This document shows positions 47,335 through 56,369 of a stretch of DNA of 64,000 nucleotides, piece after piece. This stretch comes from Candidatus Manganitrophus noduliformans (lineage in GTDB: Bacteria > Nitrospirota > Nitrospiria > SBBL01 > Manganitrophaceae). The notes under the pieces are model-generated. The model did not search any database and had not been told where the DNA came from. It worked only from the letters and a program-made list of their open reading frames with translations. Made by a program: the position numbers and the translations under genes. Location of the stretch: the NCBI RefSeq assembly GCF_012184425.1, contig NZ_VTOW01000001.1, positions 806,001-870,000 on the forward strand, written 5' to 3'. Within the stretch, counting starts at the first letter, position 1. Each line of letters starts with the position of its first letter.

Positions 47335-47366
47335 GAAGAGGCCTGCAGAAAACTGCAGGCCTCTTC
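47335..47366 (+). promoter_or_regulatory. Strong leader hairpin of the for operon
   Basis: GAAGAGGCCTGCAG (47335-47348), loop AAAA and the exact complement (47353-47366): a 14-bp perfect stem. No T-run follows (GGCCCGAATGG), so it is not a simple terminator. It may stabilise the 5' end of this long, highly expressed mRNA or bind a regulator. It lies 67 bases before the first ATG. Confidence 0.55.
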
Positions 47367-47433
47367 GGCCCGAATGGGCAAATAGGCTCTTTCTATTCGC
47401 CGGTTTATCAGATTCTCAAAGGGAGTTCTACTG

Positions 47434-48060
47434 ATGCCAAAATATCGCGTCTTACCGGGTCCGGAAGCTTTCTTGCCCCCTTCAGCTGCCTGCGCGGGTG
47501 TCGTCCTTCCCGACCCGGGCCAGGGCCACATTCATGGAGAGATTGTCCACGAAGATATCGCAATGGAGGAGGCCGCTAAGCAGCTCTTGACGGCGAAGGT
47601 GCCGACGATCTTTCCCGGTCCGCTGGTTCTTTGGAACTGGAATGAGAAGGCGGCCAAAAAAGCGACCGCGATCAAGGCCCTCTATGATGAACTCAAATCT
47701 CATAACGCCGGGGCGTTGCTGATTCCGATGCCCGACTACCGGCCGAAGTACCCCAAGATTAATCCTGAAGTCGAAATTAACCCCAACCATCCAAATCTGA
47801 CCATCTGGCATAATAAAATCGATGCATGCATGTTTGTCGGCGTCCACTGTCACCAGGCAAATCTCTCCCTGAAGATTATCCGGGGGGGAACCAATTGTTA
47901 TACGATTGCGATGTGCGCCCAAGCAGGCCATGAAGATGCAATGCTCTCCTTCCGTGATGCGACGCCCGATAAAATCTGGAAGTTGGTGGAGGTGGTTCGG
48001 AAGGCGAAGGCATCCGGTGTTTACGCAAGCCGGGGCGGGGTGGCCGTTTCAAAAGCTTAA
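47434..48060 (+). CDS. forD: 2-oxoacid:ferredoxin oxidoreductase, delta subunit (ForD-type)
   Basis: A 208-residue protein, first gene of a five-gene operon in the D-A-B-G-E order known from Hydrogenobacter-type 2-oxoglutarate/pyruvate:ferredoxin oxidoreductases. Its character ('IFPGPLVLWNWNEKAAKKATAIKALYDELKSHNAGALLIPMPDYRPKYPKINPE', 'MFVGVHCHQANLSLKIIRGGTNCYT') matches the unusual delta subunit of that five-subunit type, which is not the ferredoxin-like delta of archaeal enzymes. It probably helps assemble or stabilise the complex. AAAGGGAG precedes the ATG. Substrate (2-oxoglutarate versus pyruvate) is not decided by this gene. Confidence 0.8.
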   Translation: MPKYRVLPGPEAFLPPSAACAGVVLPDPGQGHIHGEIVHEDIAMEEAAKQLLTAKVPTIFPGPLVLWNWNEKAAKKATAIKALYDELKSHNAGALLIPMPDYRPKYPKINPEVEINPNHPNLTIWHNKIDACMFVGVHCHQANLSLKIIRGGTNCYTIAMCAQAGHEDAMLSFRDATPDKIWKLVEVVRKAKASGVYASRGGVAVSKA

Positions 48061-48098
48061 AAGTGGTAAGACCCTAAATCCTATAAGGAGGGGACCCA

Positions 48099-49298
48099 AT
48101 GGAAGCGAATACGATCATCGGTACCGTAAATAAGAAGGGCCAGAAAATTGTTGAGCCGGAGTACCTCTTTTTTGAAGCCCCTCGGCAGCAGTATTTCATG
48201 ACAGGGAGCGAGGTCGTTCGAGAGGCGATCCGTCGGGCAAGCGTCGATATCTCTGTGGCCTATCCGATCACCCCTCAGAGCGAGGCGGCGGCGATGGTCG
48301 GCGATCTCTATGTGGAAGGTTATGTCGGGGATTATTTCCGAGGAGAGAGCGAATTCGCCGTGATGTCGCAGTGCGCCGGCGCCTCCTTCGGTGGAGCGCG
48401 CGTCTTCACGACTACCTCGGGACCGGGAACCCTCCGTGCTTATGAGAATTTCCCGATGTGGGCTGGCTCCCGTCTCCCGATCCTGATCAACGTGATGGTC
48501 CGGGGGATCAACTCTCCCCTCAACATTCAGCCGGACACGCTCGAGCTCGGGATGATTCTCGATACCGGGATGCTCATCTGGCACGCGGAGACCGCTCAGG
48601 AGCTTTTGGATTATCTCCTCAAAGGTTATATCGTTGCAGAAGAGCCCGATGTTCATCTCCCGATCGCTGTTGTCATCGACGGATTTTTCGTCAGCCATAC
48701 CAAAGATATGGTCATGATCCCTTCGGCCGATTTGGCGCTTCCTCCCTACAACCCATACCGCTCCCCGGTGCCTTGCATGGATATGGAAGTTCCGCCGGTC
48801 CGGATGATGCGGGATCCCTTCGTGATGAAGAGCAACTACATCAGCTATGCGACGCATGCAAGCTGGCAGCAGGAGATCCGCGCCGCCATCGAACGGTCCA
48901 GGAAGCACACCATCCGTCTAATCGGGGGATTGATCGAGGAAGAAAACAGCGATGCGGATATCTTGATTGTTTCGTCGGGGACCGCCGTAGCGCAAGGGCG
49001 GGAGGCGATTCGTCTCTTGGCGGAGGAGGGAATCCGCGTTGGGATCGTGAAAGTGAAGACCCTGCGTCCGTTCCCCCATGAAGAGATTCGTCAGGCGACA
49101 AAGAATGCCAAATTGATTTTTGTGCCGGAGTTCAACGTGGTCGGGTGGATGGCGCGCGAGATCAAAGCGGTTATTCCTGATAACCACCGCGTTATCGAAG
49201 GGCCGCATGTGGCCGGCGGTATGACGATGCCCCCTGAAGTGATCGTGGAAGAGATTAAAAAAGTGCTGGCCGGTAAAAAGGAGGTGGTCCGTGGGTAA
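48099..49298 (+). CDS. forA: 2-oxoacid:ferredoxin oxidoreductase, alpha subunit
   Basis: A 399-residue alpha subunit: 'MTGSEVVREAIRRASVDISVAYPITPQSEAAAMVGDLY' with the family's YPITPQSE motif, 'GESEFAVMSQCAGASFGGARVFTTTSGPGTLRAYE', and a C-terminal transketolase-like part 'VSSGTAVAQGREAIRLLAEEGIRVGIVKVKTLRPFP'. Together with beta it forms the TPP active site that reductively carboxylates acyl-CoA in the reverse TCA cycle (or oxidises 2-oxoacids). A strong AAGGAGG lies upstream. Its end overlaps forB by 8 bases. Confidence 0.93.
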   Translation: MEANTIIGTVNKKGQKIVEPEYLFFEAPRQQYFMTGSEVVREAIRRASVDISVAYPITPQSEAAAMVGDLYVEGYVGDYFRGESEFAVMSQCAGASFGGARVFTTTSGPGTLRAYENFPMWAGSRLPILINVMVRGINSPLNIQPDTLELGMILDTGMLIWHAETAQELLDYLLKGYIVAEEPDVHLPIAVVIDGFFVSHTKDMVMIPSADLALPPYNPYRSPVPCMDMEVPPVRMMRDPFVMKSNYISYATHASWQQEIRAAIERSRKHTIRLIGGLIEEENSDADILIVSSGTAVAQGREAIRLLAEEGIRVGIVKVKTLRPFPHEEIRQATKNAKLIFVPEFNVVGWMAREIKAVIPDNHRVIEGPHVAGGMTMPPEVIVEEIKKVLAGKKEVVRG

Positions 49299-50181
49299 AG
49301 AGAAGATTAAAATTTGCGATGAATTTTATGACATCATGCCTCCCGAGTATCGCGAGCTGGTTGACAGCGCGACGTATGGCAAAGAGGGACGCGGCTGGAA
49401 AGATGTCGGGGTTGCCAAGGAGCTGATCGAGGAGCATTCGCTATGTGCGGGATGTCCCGAATCGATCGCCTTCCGGTATGTTTTGGCCTGTCTCCCGAAC
49501 CCGGAAGATACTGTGATGGTCGGCTCCACCGGTTGCACCAGCCTGGTCTTCCCCCATGTGGCCGTTCACAATATTCACTCCTTGTTTGGAAACCAAAACG
49601 CCGTCGCCTCAGGTCTAAAGCGCGCCCTCGCTCACCGCTTTCCCGGAAAGATAAAGGATGTGGTGGTTCTGGCCGGTGACGGCGCCACGGTCGACATCGG
49701 GCTCGATATGACCCTTCAGTCATGGTTCCGTCAGGAGAAGTTCGTGACGATCTGCTTCGACAACGAGCTCTACGCCAATACCGGCGGTCAGGAGAGCGGA
49801 TTGATGCAGAAGGGGTTTGTCTCCAAGATGGCCCCCGCCGGAAAGAAGTTTGACAAGGTCAAACTCCCGGAGATTGCCCAGGAGTCGGGCTGTCACTATG
49901 TTGCGACACTCACGGTCAGCAAGCCGAACCGCGTGGAGAAGGCGATTCGCCAAGCGGTCCTGATTGCCCGCGAAGTCGGCCCGACCTATATCCAGCTCTA
50001 CACGCCATGTATCCTTGAGATCGGAAAGCAGGCGATGGAAGGACTCCAGGAGATGAGAGACTCCGAAGGCCCCAATGAGCGGTTCGCCTTCAAAGAGTAT
50101 ATCTCCGAGGAAGCGAAAGCCTACTTGGCAAGTTTGGAGAAGGAAAAGAAACCCGCGGCGATCTCGTCGACCCAAGCATAA
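49291..50181 (+). CDS. forB: 2-oxoacid:ferredoxin oxidoreductase, beta subunit (TPP-binding)
   Basis: A 296-residue TPP-binding subunit. Cluster cysteines 'CAGCPES' near residue 53; TPP/Mg motif 'GDGATVDIGLDMTLQSWFRQEKFVTICFDNELYANTGGQESG' (GDG to N..YANTGGQ). GTG start with AAGGAGG inside the end of forA, overlapping it by 8 bases. 'GSTGCTS' and 'GNQNAVASGLKRAL' are standard for the family. Pyruvate and 2-oxoglutarate enzymes are hard to tell apart by eye. Confidence 0.93.
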   Translation: MGKEKIKICDEFYDIMPPEYRELVDSATYGKEGRGWKDVGVAKELIEEHSLCAGCPESIAFRYVLACLPNPEDTVMVGSTGCTSLVFPHVAVHNIHSLFGNQNAVASGLKRALAHRFPGKIKDVVVLAGDGATVDIGLDMTLQSWFRQEKFVTICFDNELYANTGGQESGLMQKGFVSKMAPAGKKFDKVKLPEIAQESGCHYVATLTVSKPNRVEKAIRQAVLIAREVGPTYIQLYTPCILEIGKQAMEGLQEMRDSEGPNERFAFKEYISEEAKAYLASLEKEKKPAAISSTQA

Positions 50182-50191
50182 GGAGTCAGCC

Positions 50192-50878
50192 ATGAGAAAG
50201 CGCGTTAATATTCGGATGTCCGGTTTGGGGGGTCAGGGAGTGGTGACCTCCGCCCATGTCTTGGCGACGGCGGCTTCCAAAGAGGGAAAACATGCGATTT
50301 CAAATCCCTTCTTTGGCGCTGAAAAGAGAATGGCTCCGGCCGAAAGTTATGTCCGGATCGCCGGCGAGCGGATCTATGATCGGGGCGAGTTGGTTTATCC
50401 CGACGTGATCATGGTCTTCCATCCCCAGGTGATCACCCTCGGAAAGTGCTACACGATGCCGTTCTACTCGGGAATCAAGGCGGGCGGTATTTTGATGATC
50501 AACTCGGATGAGCCGATTCCCCTGTCTGATGATGATCTCTCCTTCTTGGACAAACAGAACGTTCCCATTTTCACCGTTCCGGCGACGACCTTGGCGGTCG
50601 AAATTGCGGGGACGGAGTTGGCCACAAACATGGCGATGCTCGGCGCGTTGATGGGAGCGACCCGGATCGTCGCGATGGAAGCGATGGAAGCGGCGCTGCA
50701 AGATCGGTTCGGTAAGAAGTATGTCGCATCCGGAGGAACGGCCACGTTGGATGAGGCAATCAAGAAGAAGTTCGCCAAGAAAGAGCAGCTTTTGGCGAAG
50801 AATATGGAAACGATCCGAAAGGGTTTTGATCTCGGTGTCGCCTGGGCTGAAACAATCAAGACCCCCATGTTGGTCTAA
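50192..50878 (+). CDS. forG: 2-oxoacid:ferredoxin oxidoreductase, gamma subunit
   Basis: A 228-residue gamma subunit: 'NIRMSGLGGQGVVTSAHVLATAASKEGKHAISNPFFGAEKRMAPAESYVRI', the typical GxGGQG start and the R/GxPxxxxVR region, then 'ATTLAVEIAGTELATNMAMLGALMGATRIV'. It is thought to bind CoA. ATG 50192 has AAGGAGTC upstream. A longer in-frame reading would run back into forB. Confidence 0.92.
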   Translation: MRKRVNIRMSGLGGQGVVTSAHVLATAASKEGKHAISNPFFGAEKRMAPAESYVRIAGERIYDRGELVYPDVIMVFHPQVITLGKCYTMPFYSGIKAGGILMINSDEPIPLSDDDLSFLDKQNVPIFTVPATTLAVEIAGTELATNMAMLGALMGATRIVAMEAMEAALQDRFGKKYVASGGTATLDEAIKKKFAKKEQLLAKNMETIRKGFDLGVAWAETIKTPMLV

Positions 50879-50901
50879 GGTACAACGGAGGAAGTGACTC
50901 G

Positions 50902-51114
50902 ATGTATGCAGTTGCCGAAGTAGTTGACGAAGCGTGTGTCGCCCACAAGGGATGCCGGTTGTGTATTATGTACTGCCCGGAGGCCGATACGATTCTCTTT
51001 GATAAAACAAAAAAGGTCGCGGTGGTTGTCGAGCAGCGTTGCAAGGGGTGTGAGCTCTGCGTGGTCGTCTGTTCTGCGGCAAAACACAATGCCATCCGAC
51101 TTGTTCATCGATAA
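50902..51114 (+). CDS. forE: 2-oxoacid:ferredoxin oxidoreductase, epsilon subunit (2x[4Fe-4S] ferredoxin-like)
   Basis: A 70-residue small subunit with two cluster motifs: C-x5-C-x2-C-x3-CP (CVAHKGCRLCIMYCP) and 'CKGCELCVVVC'. Spacing in the first motif is unusual, as in the small ferredoxin subunit of five-subunit enzymes. It passes electrons between the TPP subunits and external low-potential ferredoxin. CGGAGG precedes the ATG, and a strong terminator ends the operon 17 bases later. Confidence 0.88.
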   Translation: MYAVAEVVDEACVAHKGCRLCIMYCPEADTILFDKTKKVAVVVEQRCKGCELCVVVCSAAKHNAIRLVHR

Positions 51115-51131
51115 CGCTTGACCTCGTTTTA

Positions 51132-51165
51132 AAAACCCCATCGTTTCTCAGCGATGGGGTTTTTT
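51132..51165 (+). terminator. Terminator of the for operon
   Basis: AAAACCCCATCG (51132-51143), an 8-base loop and CGATGGGGTTTT (51152-51163) followed by more T's. A classic intrinsic terminator. Confidence 0.9.
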
Positions 51166-51219
51166 GTTATATTTTGTTATAATGCGCCTTTCAGCCTTTT
51201 AAACGAATCAGGAGGAACT

Positions 51220-51480
51220 ATGTCGAGCAAAGTCAAGGAATCGTTGGCCAATGTAATCGGGGCGATGGAGCTTTTGAATAAAAATTTCGAGGATCAAATA
51301 GAAACGCTTCGGCAGAACGGCAAAGATGAGGAAGAGCTGCAGAAGCTCGTCAAAGGCGCCATGGCGATGAAAGATGCCAGCGGAATCTACCTCTCCTGGG
51401 CCAACCATTTTATCGAGCGGCTTGTCCAAACGGAGGGACTGGAGCCGGAAGACGAGGAATCGATCATCGTCGAGGAATAA
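51220..51480 (+). CDS. Small acidic protein of unknown function
   Basis: An 86-residue acidic helical protein (SSKVKESLANVIGAMELLNKNFEDQIETLRQNGKDEEELQKLVKGAMAMKDASGIYLSWANHFIERL) ending in a Glu/Asp-rich tail (EGLEPEDEESIIVEE). ATG 51220 has a perfect AGGAGG upstream. It may share a transcript with the roadblock gene 130 bases on. No family recognised. Confidence 0.6.
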   Translation: MSSKVKESLANVIGAMELLNKNFEDQIETLRQNGKDEEELQKLVKGAMAMKDASGIYLSWANHFIERLVQTEGLEPEDEESIIVEE

Positions 51481-51610
51481 ACTTTCCTTAAGGAATTTGA
51501 TCAGCCTTCGCTCTTTCCCATCAAAAATCGCCTGCCAACATTGCGCAAAAGTGGACTCCGTGGTATAAAATAATGTGTTCGGAGAAGCGCACCCCGCCCA
51601 GGATAGGTCG

Positions 51611-52102
51611 ATGCCCGATTCCGGTTTGGTCATGTACGAGGAAGAGTTTAAGCAGGTTGATGCGGAGCTCTCAAAGCTGCATCAACTGGCGAACGCCAAA
51701 GTCACCTTCCTTGTAGATAAAAATGGACAACTCATCGCAAGCGTCGGAGAGACCCAAAATCTCGATACGACGTCGCTTGCCTCTCTCACGGCGGGAAATA
51801 TCGCCGCGACGGGGGGAATGGCAAAGCTCCTCGGCGAGAAAGAATTCTCCATCCTCTTCCATGAAGGGGAGAGAGATAATGTCCATATCTCCCTGATCGG
51901 CGATCGGGTGATTTTGGTGGTTGTCTTCGATCAACGTTCCTCATTGGGTCTGGTTCGTTTGCGGGTGAAGAAGAGCTCCGAAGTCTTCACGCAAATCTTC
52001 TCGAAAATTATCGATAAAGTAGAGAAAGAAAAAGAAACCAAAAACAGCAGATCTCCCTTTGCGGAAATTACGGAAGATGACATTGACCGGTTGTTCGGGT
52101 GA
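51611..52102 (+). CDS. Roadblock/LC7-domain protein (MglB-like)
   Basis: About 163 residues from ATG 51611 (ATG 51632 is also possible). The roadblock fold is visible: 'LHQLANAKVTFLVDKNGQLIASVGETQNLDTTSLASLTAGNIAATGGMAKLLGEKEFSILFHEGERDNVHISLIGDRVILVVVF', with a Lys/Glu-rich C-terminal helix ('KKSSEVFTQIFSKIIDKVEKEKE'). Such proteins act as GAPs or partners for MglA GTPases, whose gene follows 89 bases downstream. It also has the longer C-terminal tail seen in many non-Myxococcus MglB homologues. Confidence 0.85.
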   Translation: MPDSGLVMYEEEFKQVDAELSKLHQLANAKVTFLVDKNGQLIASVGETQNLDTTSLASLTAGNIAATGGMAKLLGEKEFSILFHEGERDNVHISLIGDRVILVVVFDQRSSLGLVRLRVKKSSEVFTQIFSKIIDKVEKEKETKNSRSPFAEITEDDIDRLFG

Positions 52103-52191
52103 TTTTCCCGTGAGCGCCGTCGGCTCCTCGCGGTGTGTTATCGATCTTCCAACGCGCTGCATCATGACTGATCATTCGTTAAGGACTCAGC

Positions 52192-52779
52192 ATGTCGTTT
52201 ATTAATTACTCGGCCCGTGAGATCAACTGCAAGATCGTCTACTACGGCCCCGGTCTGTGCGGAAAGACCACCAATCTGATCTACATCTACAAAAAGACGA
52301 ATCCCGACAGCAAAGGAAAGATGATCTCGCTTGCCACCGAAACCGAGCGGACCCTCTTCTTCGATTTTCTCCCGTTGGCGCTGGGAAACATTAAAGGCTT
52401 CAAGGTCCGGTTCCACCTCTATACCGTTCCCGGGCAGGTCTTTTACGATGCAAGCAGAAAGCTGATTTTGCGGGGGGTCGACGGGGTCATCTTCGTCGCC
52501 GATTCTCAGGTGGAACGGATGGAAGCGAACATCGAGAGCATGGAAAATCTTCGGAAGAATCTAAAGGACCAGGGGCTGAATCTGGATGCCATGCCCTTTA
52601 TCATCCAATACAATAAGCGCGATCTCCCGAATGTGGTCCCCATCGAAGAGCTCAATCGCGTTCTCAATCCCCGGAACGTTCCCTCCTACGAAGCGGTCGC
52701 CGCCACCGGAAAAGGGGTGTTCGACACGCTCAAAGAGCTTGCCAAGCTGGTCATCATGGAATTAAAGAAGAAGGCCTAG
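52192..52779 (+). CDS. mglA: MglA-family small GTPase
   Basis: A 195-residue Ras-like GTPase: P-loop GPGLCGKT (residues 19-26), '[29 protein letters not shown]' (G3 region, with PGQ), and the G4 motif NKRD in 'QYNKRDLP'. It controls cell polarity and surface motility in Myxococcus. Here with its roadblock partner it may set poles for pili or gliding, though no pilus genes are in the window. Its TAG interlocks with the stop of the convergent meaB gene (CTAG). Confidence 0.94.
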   Translation: MSFINYSAREINCKIVYYGPGLCGKTTNLIYIYKKTNPDSKGKMISLATETERTLFFDFLPLALGNIKGFKVRFHLYTVPGQVFYDASRKLILRGVDGVIFVADSQVERMEANIESMENLRKNLKDQGLNLDAMPFIIQYNKRDLPNVVPIEELNRVLNPRNVPSYEAVAATGKGVFDTLKELAKLVIMELKKKA

Positions 52780-53681
52780 CCTCTCCGTTTCAACCACGAC
52801 TGAATCAACCGATACGGATCCCGCTTTCGAAGAAGAACGGCCTCGACCGCCCGCTCGTCAAAAGAAGCCTGCAGAACCGTCTGCCCGATTTCTTCTCTCA
52901 GCAGGGTGCGAAGCTCCTCCATGATGAAGCTTTTGCGCTTTGCACCGTGCGTCTCTATTTTAGAGAGCTGTTTTCCGATCTCGGAAAGGAGGGCCGGAAG
53001 GCCTTCTCCTTTTTCCGCGGCGATCTTCAAAATCGGCCGATCGGGGATCATCTCCTTGAGCTGATAGTAGAGTTGCTGCGATTCCTTCAAGTCCCCTTTG
53101 TTCACAACAAGGATGTCCCCAATTTCGAGAAGACCCGCCTTCATCAGCTGCACCTCGTCCCCCATGCCGGGGGAGAGGACCAGGACCACCACATCGGCCA
53201 GATCGGCGATCTCCACCTCGTCTTGGCCGACGCCGACCGTCTCAATCAGAATCCGCTCTTTACCCATCGCATCGAGAATATGAATCGCGTTAAAGAGAGC
53301 GGGGCTGATTCCGCCCCAGGCGCCGCGGGTGGCGAGACTTCGAATAAAAACCTCGCGGTCGAGGAAATGAGGATGCATCCGGAGGCGGTCGCCCAGAATC
53401 GCTCCGCCGGAGAAGGGGCTGGTCGGATCGACCGCCAAGACGCCGACCGATCGCTTCTCTTTACGGAGCGCGGTAATCAATTGGTTGATCAGGGTGCTCT
53501 TTCCGGCCCCGGCCGGACCGGTGATCCCGATGAGGTTGGCATTTCCGGTATGACGGAAGAGAGTCTTCAAAAGGGGAATCGCGGTGGGATCTTGATTCTC
53601 AACGAGGGTGAGAAGACGGGAGGCCGATCGGACATCCCCCTCTAAGATCTTCCGAACCCAGGCCTCTCGATTTTTCACTCG
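52776..53681 (-). CDS. meaB: MeaB/ArgK-family P-loop GTPase (methylmalonyl-CoA mutase chaperone)
   Basis: A 301-residue G3E GTPase: '[18 protein letters not shown]' (P-loop), '[24 protein letters not shown]' and '[31 protein letters not shown]'. It protects B12-dependent acyl-CoA mutases. No mutase gene is in the window. I used GTG 53681 (GGAG upstream) rather than ATG 53795, whose extension would overlap the next gene and looks non-coding. Confidence 0.9.
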   Translation of the reverse strand, partial: RVKNREAWVRKILEGDVRSASRLLTLVENQDPTAIPLLKTLFRHTGNANLIGITGPAGAGKSTLINQLITALRKEKRSVGVLAVDPTSPFSGGAILGDRLRMHPHFLDREVFIRSLATRGAWGGISPALFNAIHILDAMGKERILIETVGVGQDEVEIADLADVVVLVLSPGMGDEVQLMKAGLLEIGDILVVNKGDLKESQQLYYQLKEMIPDRPILKIAAEKGEGLPALLSEIGKQLSKIETHGAKRKSFIMEELRTLLREEIGQTVLQASFDERAVEAVLLRKRDPYRLIQSWLKRRG

Positions 53682-53718
53682 AACTCCGGGGTCCCCAAGG
53701 AGCCTGCTCCTTGGGGCG

Positions 53719-54861
53719 TCACTGGAGGAGGGTTTTTGCAATGACCCTCCTCTGAATCTCAGAGGTTCCTTCGCCGATCTCGCAGAGCTTGGCATCGCGG
53801 AAGTAGCGCTCCACCGGATAATCTTTCAGATAGCCGGAGCCGCCGTGGATCTGGATCGCCTCGGTCGTCGCCCGCATGGCGACTTCGGACGCGAAGAGCT
53901 TCGCCTCCGAGGCGGCCTGCTTGTGCTCTTCCCCCGCGTCTTTGAGAAGCGCGGCCCGATAGACGAGAAGCCGCGCGGCGTCGATCTCGGTCGCCATGTC
54001 GGAGAGCTTCCACTGGATCGATTGGAAGTCGCCGATCGGCCGGCCGAACTGCTCTCGCTCTTTGGCATATTTGATCGAATCTTCCAGCGCGGCGCGCGCG
54101 AGACCCACCGACAACCCGCCGATGCCGATCCGGCCCCCGTCGAGAATCTGGATAACGTCTTGGAAGCCGTGATGGAGGGTCCCGATCAGGTTCTCTTTCG
54201 GAATTTTGAGCTGATCGAAATGAAGCGCCGCCGTGTCGGAGGCCCGAACGCCGAGCTTCTTTTCAACTTTTCCAACGACCAGGCCGGGGGTTCCCCTCTC
54301 AACGACGAAGGCGGAGATCCCCTCCGCCCCCTTGCCTGGATCGGTCGAGGCCATGATCACATAAACACCCGCGACCGACCCCTGTGTGATAAAAAGCTTG
54401 CTTCCGTTGATCACCCAGTGATCCCCCTCCAGGGTCGCCCTCGTCTGCATCGCCGCCGCGTCGGAGCCCGATCCCGGCTCGGTCAGAGCCCAGGCGCCGA
54501 GTTTCTCCCCTTTGGCCAGCGGAACGACATATTTCTGCCGCTGCGCTTCATTCCCGAAGCGGTAGAGGTGCATCGTGCAGAGGGAGTTGTGCGAGGCGAC
54601 GATCAGCGCCGTCGCCCCATCGATGCGAGCGATCTCTTCCAGAATGATCGCCACCTCCATGGCGCCGAGGCCCGCCCCGCCGTACTCTTCCGGGATGGCG
54701 ATCCCAAGGAGTTTGAGCGCCGCCAGCTTCGGGATCAGCTCGTGCGGGAACGCGCACGATTCATCCCGCTCCGCCGCGCCCGGCGCGATCTCGACGGCGG
54801 CGAACTCCCGGATCGTCTGCTGAAGAAGTTTTTGCTCTTCGGTCAAATCAAAATCGATCAT
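53719..54861 (-). CDS. Acyl-CoA dehydrogenase
   Basis: A 380-residue FAD enzyme oxidising acyl-CoA to enoyl-CoA. Motifs: '[22 protein letters not shown]' (FAD/substrate site), '[39 protein letters not shown]' with the Glu position of the short/medium-chain class. Near meaB, which may link it to branched or odd-chain acyl-CoA breakdown. The gene pair is on minus, 37 bases apart. Confidence 0.94.
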   Translation of the reverse strand: MIDFDLTEEQKLLQQTIREFAAVEIAPGAAERDESCAFPHELIPKLAALKLLGIAIPEEYGGAGLGAMEVAIILEEIARIDGATALIVASHNSLCTMHLYRFGNEAQRQKYVVPLAKGEKLGAWALTEPGSGSDAAAMQTRATLEGDHWVINGSKLFITQGSVAGVYVIMASTDPGKGAEGISAFVVERGTPGLVVGKVEKKLGVRASDTAALHFDQLKIPKENLIGTLHHGFQDVIQILDGGRIGIGGLSVGLARAALEDSIKYAKEREQFGRPIGDFQSIQWKLSDMATEIDAARLLVYRAALLKDAGEEHKQAASEAKLFASEVAMRATTEAIQIHGGSGYLKDYPVERYFRDAKLCEIGEGTSEIQRRVIAKTLLQ

Positions 54862-54892
54862 CTTTCATCCTTACCGATCCGGTCGGCCGATG

Positions 54893-55747
54893 TTAGCCAA
54901 ACAGAACGCCGGCTTCGAGGACCTCATACTTGACCGCATTTTTTCCGCTCTTTTTGACCGAGTACATTAAACGATCGGCCCTTTTGATGATTTCTTCCAC
55001 TTTGTCCGGTAGGAGAAGAAAGGTGATGACCCCGATGCTGAAGGTCACCGGCCAGTTGTTCTCTTGCATCAATTTAAGAAGCTCTCTTCGGATCTTTTCA
55101 ATGACCCCTTGGGCCGACGCAGGGGTGGTCTCAGGCAGGAGAATGGCGAATTCGTCTCCCCCCATCCGCGCGACCTGGTCGGTTGCGCGCAGATGCTTCC
55201 GGGTCGCCTCGGCTACCTTTTGCAAGACCAGGTCGCCGACATCATGTCCGAAGCGATCATTGACCTCTTTGAAATGGTCCAGATCCATAAAGCCGACCGT
55301 CAAAGGGCGGCGGTAGCGCCGGGCTCGATTCACTTCGTGCTCAAGCTTTTCGTGAAAACTCCTCCGGTTGGCGGCCTGGGTCAGGGGGTCGGTCCTGGAG
55401 AGCTCTTTTTCATATTCGAGCGCGGTTTTTAACACACCCAGAATATGCGAGACGATCAAGAAAAAGCCGAGGCGGGCGAGCATGTTCCAGTAGGGGATCA
55501 GCGGATGAGAATAGAGGTGGCCGGCGCTTGTATCCGCGATCAGCCAGGTAATCGCGCTTGCAATCGAAAAGAGGGCCCCCTTCCACCTGCCCAGGAACCA
55601 AGCGATCATCGAGATGGGGATCAAGTAAAAAATCGAAAAGGCGACCTCAGGGCCGGTGAGATGATCGAGGAACCCAAAGAGGACAACGAGGAGAAATCCG
55701 AGCGTCAGTAGAAAGGAAGTCGATCGTTTTTCTAAAAATAGGATCAC
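54893..55747 (-). CDS. Membrane diguanylate cyclase (GGDEF)
   Basis: A 284-residue protein. Residues 8-110 hold about four membrane spans. A GGDEF domain follows from about 120: 'DPLTQAANRRSFHEKLEHEV', 'VGFMDLDHFKEVNDRFGHDVGDLVLQ', and GGDEF at 196-200. It makes cyclic di-GMP from two GTP, presumably in response to something sensed by the membrane part. The I-site position before GGDEF reads 'RATDQVARMGGDEF', with RxxD present (RATD), so product inhibition is likely. Confidence 0.93.
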   Translation of the reverse strand: MILFLEKRSTSFLLTLGFLLVVLFGFLDHLTGPEVAFSIFYLIPISMIAWFLGRWKGALFSIASAITWLIADTSAGHLYSHPLIPYWNMLARLGFFLIVSHILGVLKTALEYEKELSRTDPLTQAANRRSFHEKLEHEVNRARRYRRPLTVGFMDLDHFKEVNDRFGHDVGDLVLQKVAEATRKHLRATDQVARMGGDEFAILLPETTPASAQGVIEKIRRELLKLMQENNWPVTFSIGVITFLLLPDKVEEIIKRADRLMYSVKKSGKNAVKYEVLEAGVLFG

Positions 55748-55776
55748 TTTATGAATGGGTTTTTCCTCCCTCGAAC

Positions 55777-56259
55777 TTACTCCTTCGGGACGAAGTAAAC
55801 GTCGGTCGCTTTAAATTTGCTGTTCCGAAGAAACTGCGCCTGCACCGGCATGCCGATCCGCGCCTGATCGGGCTCCACGCCGACCAGCCGGGAGAGGAAG
55901 AGGGTGTCGATCCCGCGAAACTCCACCAGGATCAGCGTGAACGGCGTCTCTTTCAAAAAGGCCTCGCCGCCGAAGTAGCAGGTGGTGTGGGTGTGGACTT
56001 TCCCTTCGAGCGGCAGCGCAATCCAATCGGTCTTGGCGCCGCACTCCATGCAGTGGGCGCGGGGGGTGGCGTATTTCCTCTTGCATTTTTTGCAGGCGCT
56101 CCCGAGGAGCTTTCCTTTCGAAAGTCCGTCGAAGAAGGGGGAGTCTTGGGCATAGGAGTGGATGTAGTCGATTTCGTAGTGCCACTTCATGATAATTGGA
56201 TCGGTTTTGTAGAGGATGGTTCCTTCGTCTGTTTCCGGAAGCCGGACTTTTTTGGCCAT
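55777..56259 (-). CDS. Zn-ribbon OB-fold protein (DUF35)
   Basis: A 160-residue protein. The N-terminal rubredoxin-type ribbon 'CKKCKRKYATPRAHCMECGAKTDW' is followed by an OB domain ('LPLEGKVHTHTTCYFGGEAFLKETPFTLILVEFRGIDTLFLSRLVG'). These usually partner a thiolase-like enzyme of acyl-CoA metabolism, but none is adjacent. ATG 56259 (GGAGAGACCC upstream) is used instead of a longer reading. Confidence 0.88.
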   Translation of the reverse strand: MAKKVRLPETDEGTILYKTDPIIMKWHYEIDYIHSYAQDSPFFDGLSKGKLLGSACKKCKRKYATPRAHCMECGAKTDWIALPLEGKVHTHTTCYFGGEAFLKETPFTLILVEFRGIDTLFLSRLVGVEPDQARIGMPVQAQFLRNSKFKATDVYFVPKE

Positions 56260-56369
56260 GGGTCTCTCCAAAAGCGGGGCGGTTGAAGTGATCGATAGGA
56301 AATAGTTTACTTTGGATTCAATCTTTCTGCAAGGCGGGAGATGAGATGGGCCCCAAGCGTCGCTTATAG

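Noticed and set aside
53608-54933. 441-codon plus-strand frame opposite the acyl-CoA dehydrogenase gene
   Set aside because: Antisense shadow; the minus strand has clear catalytic motifs, and this frame has none.
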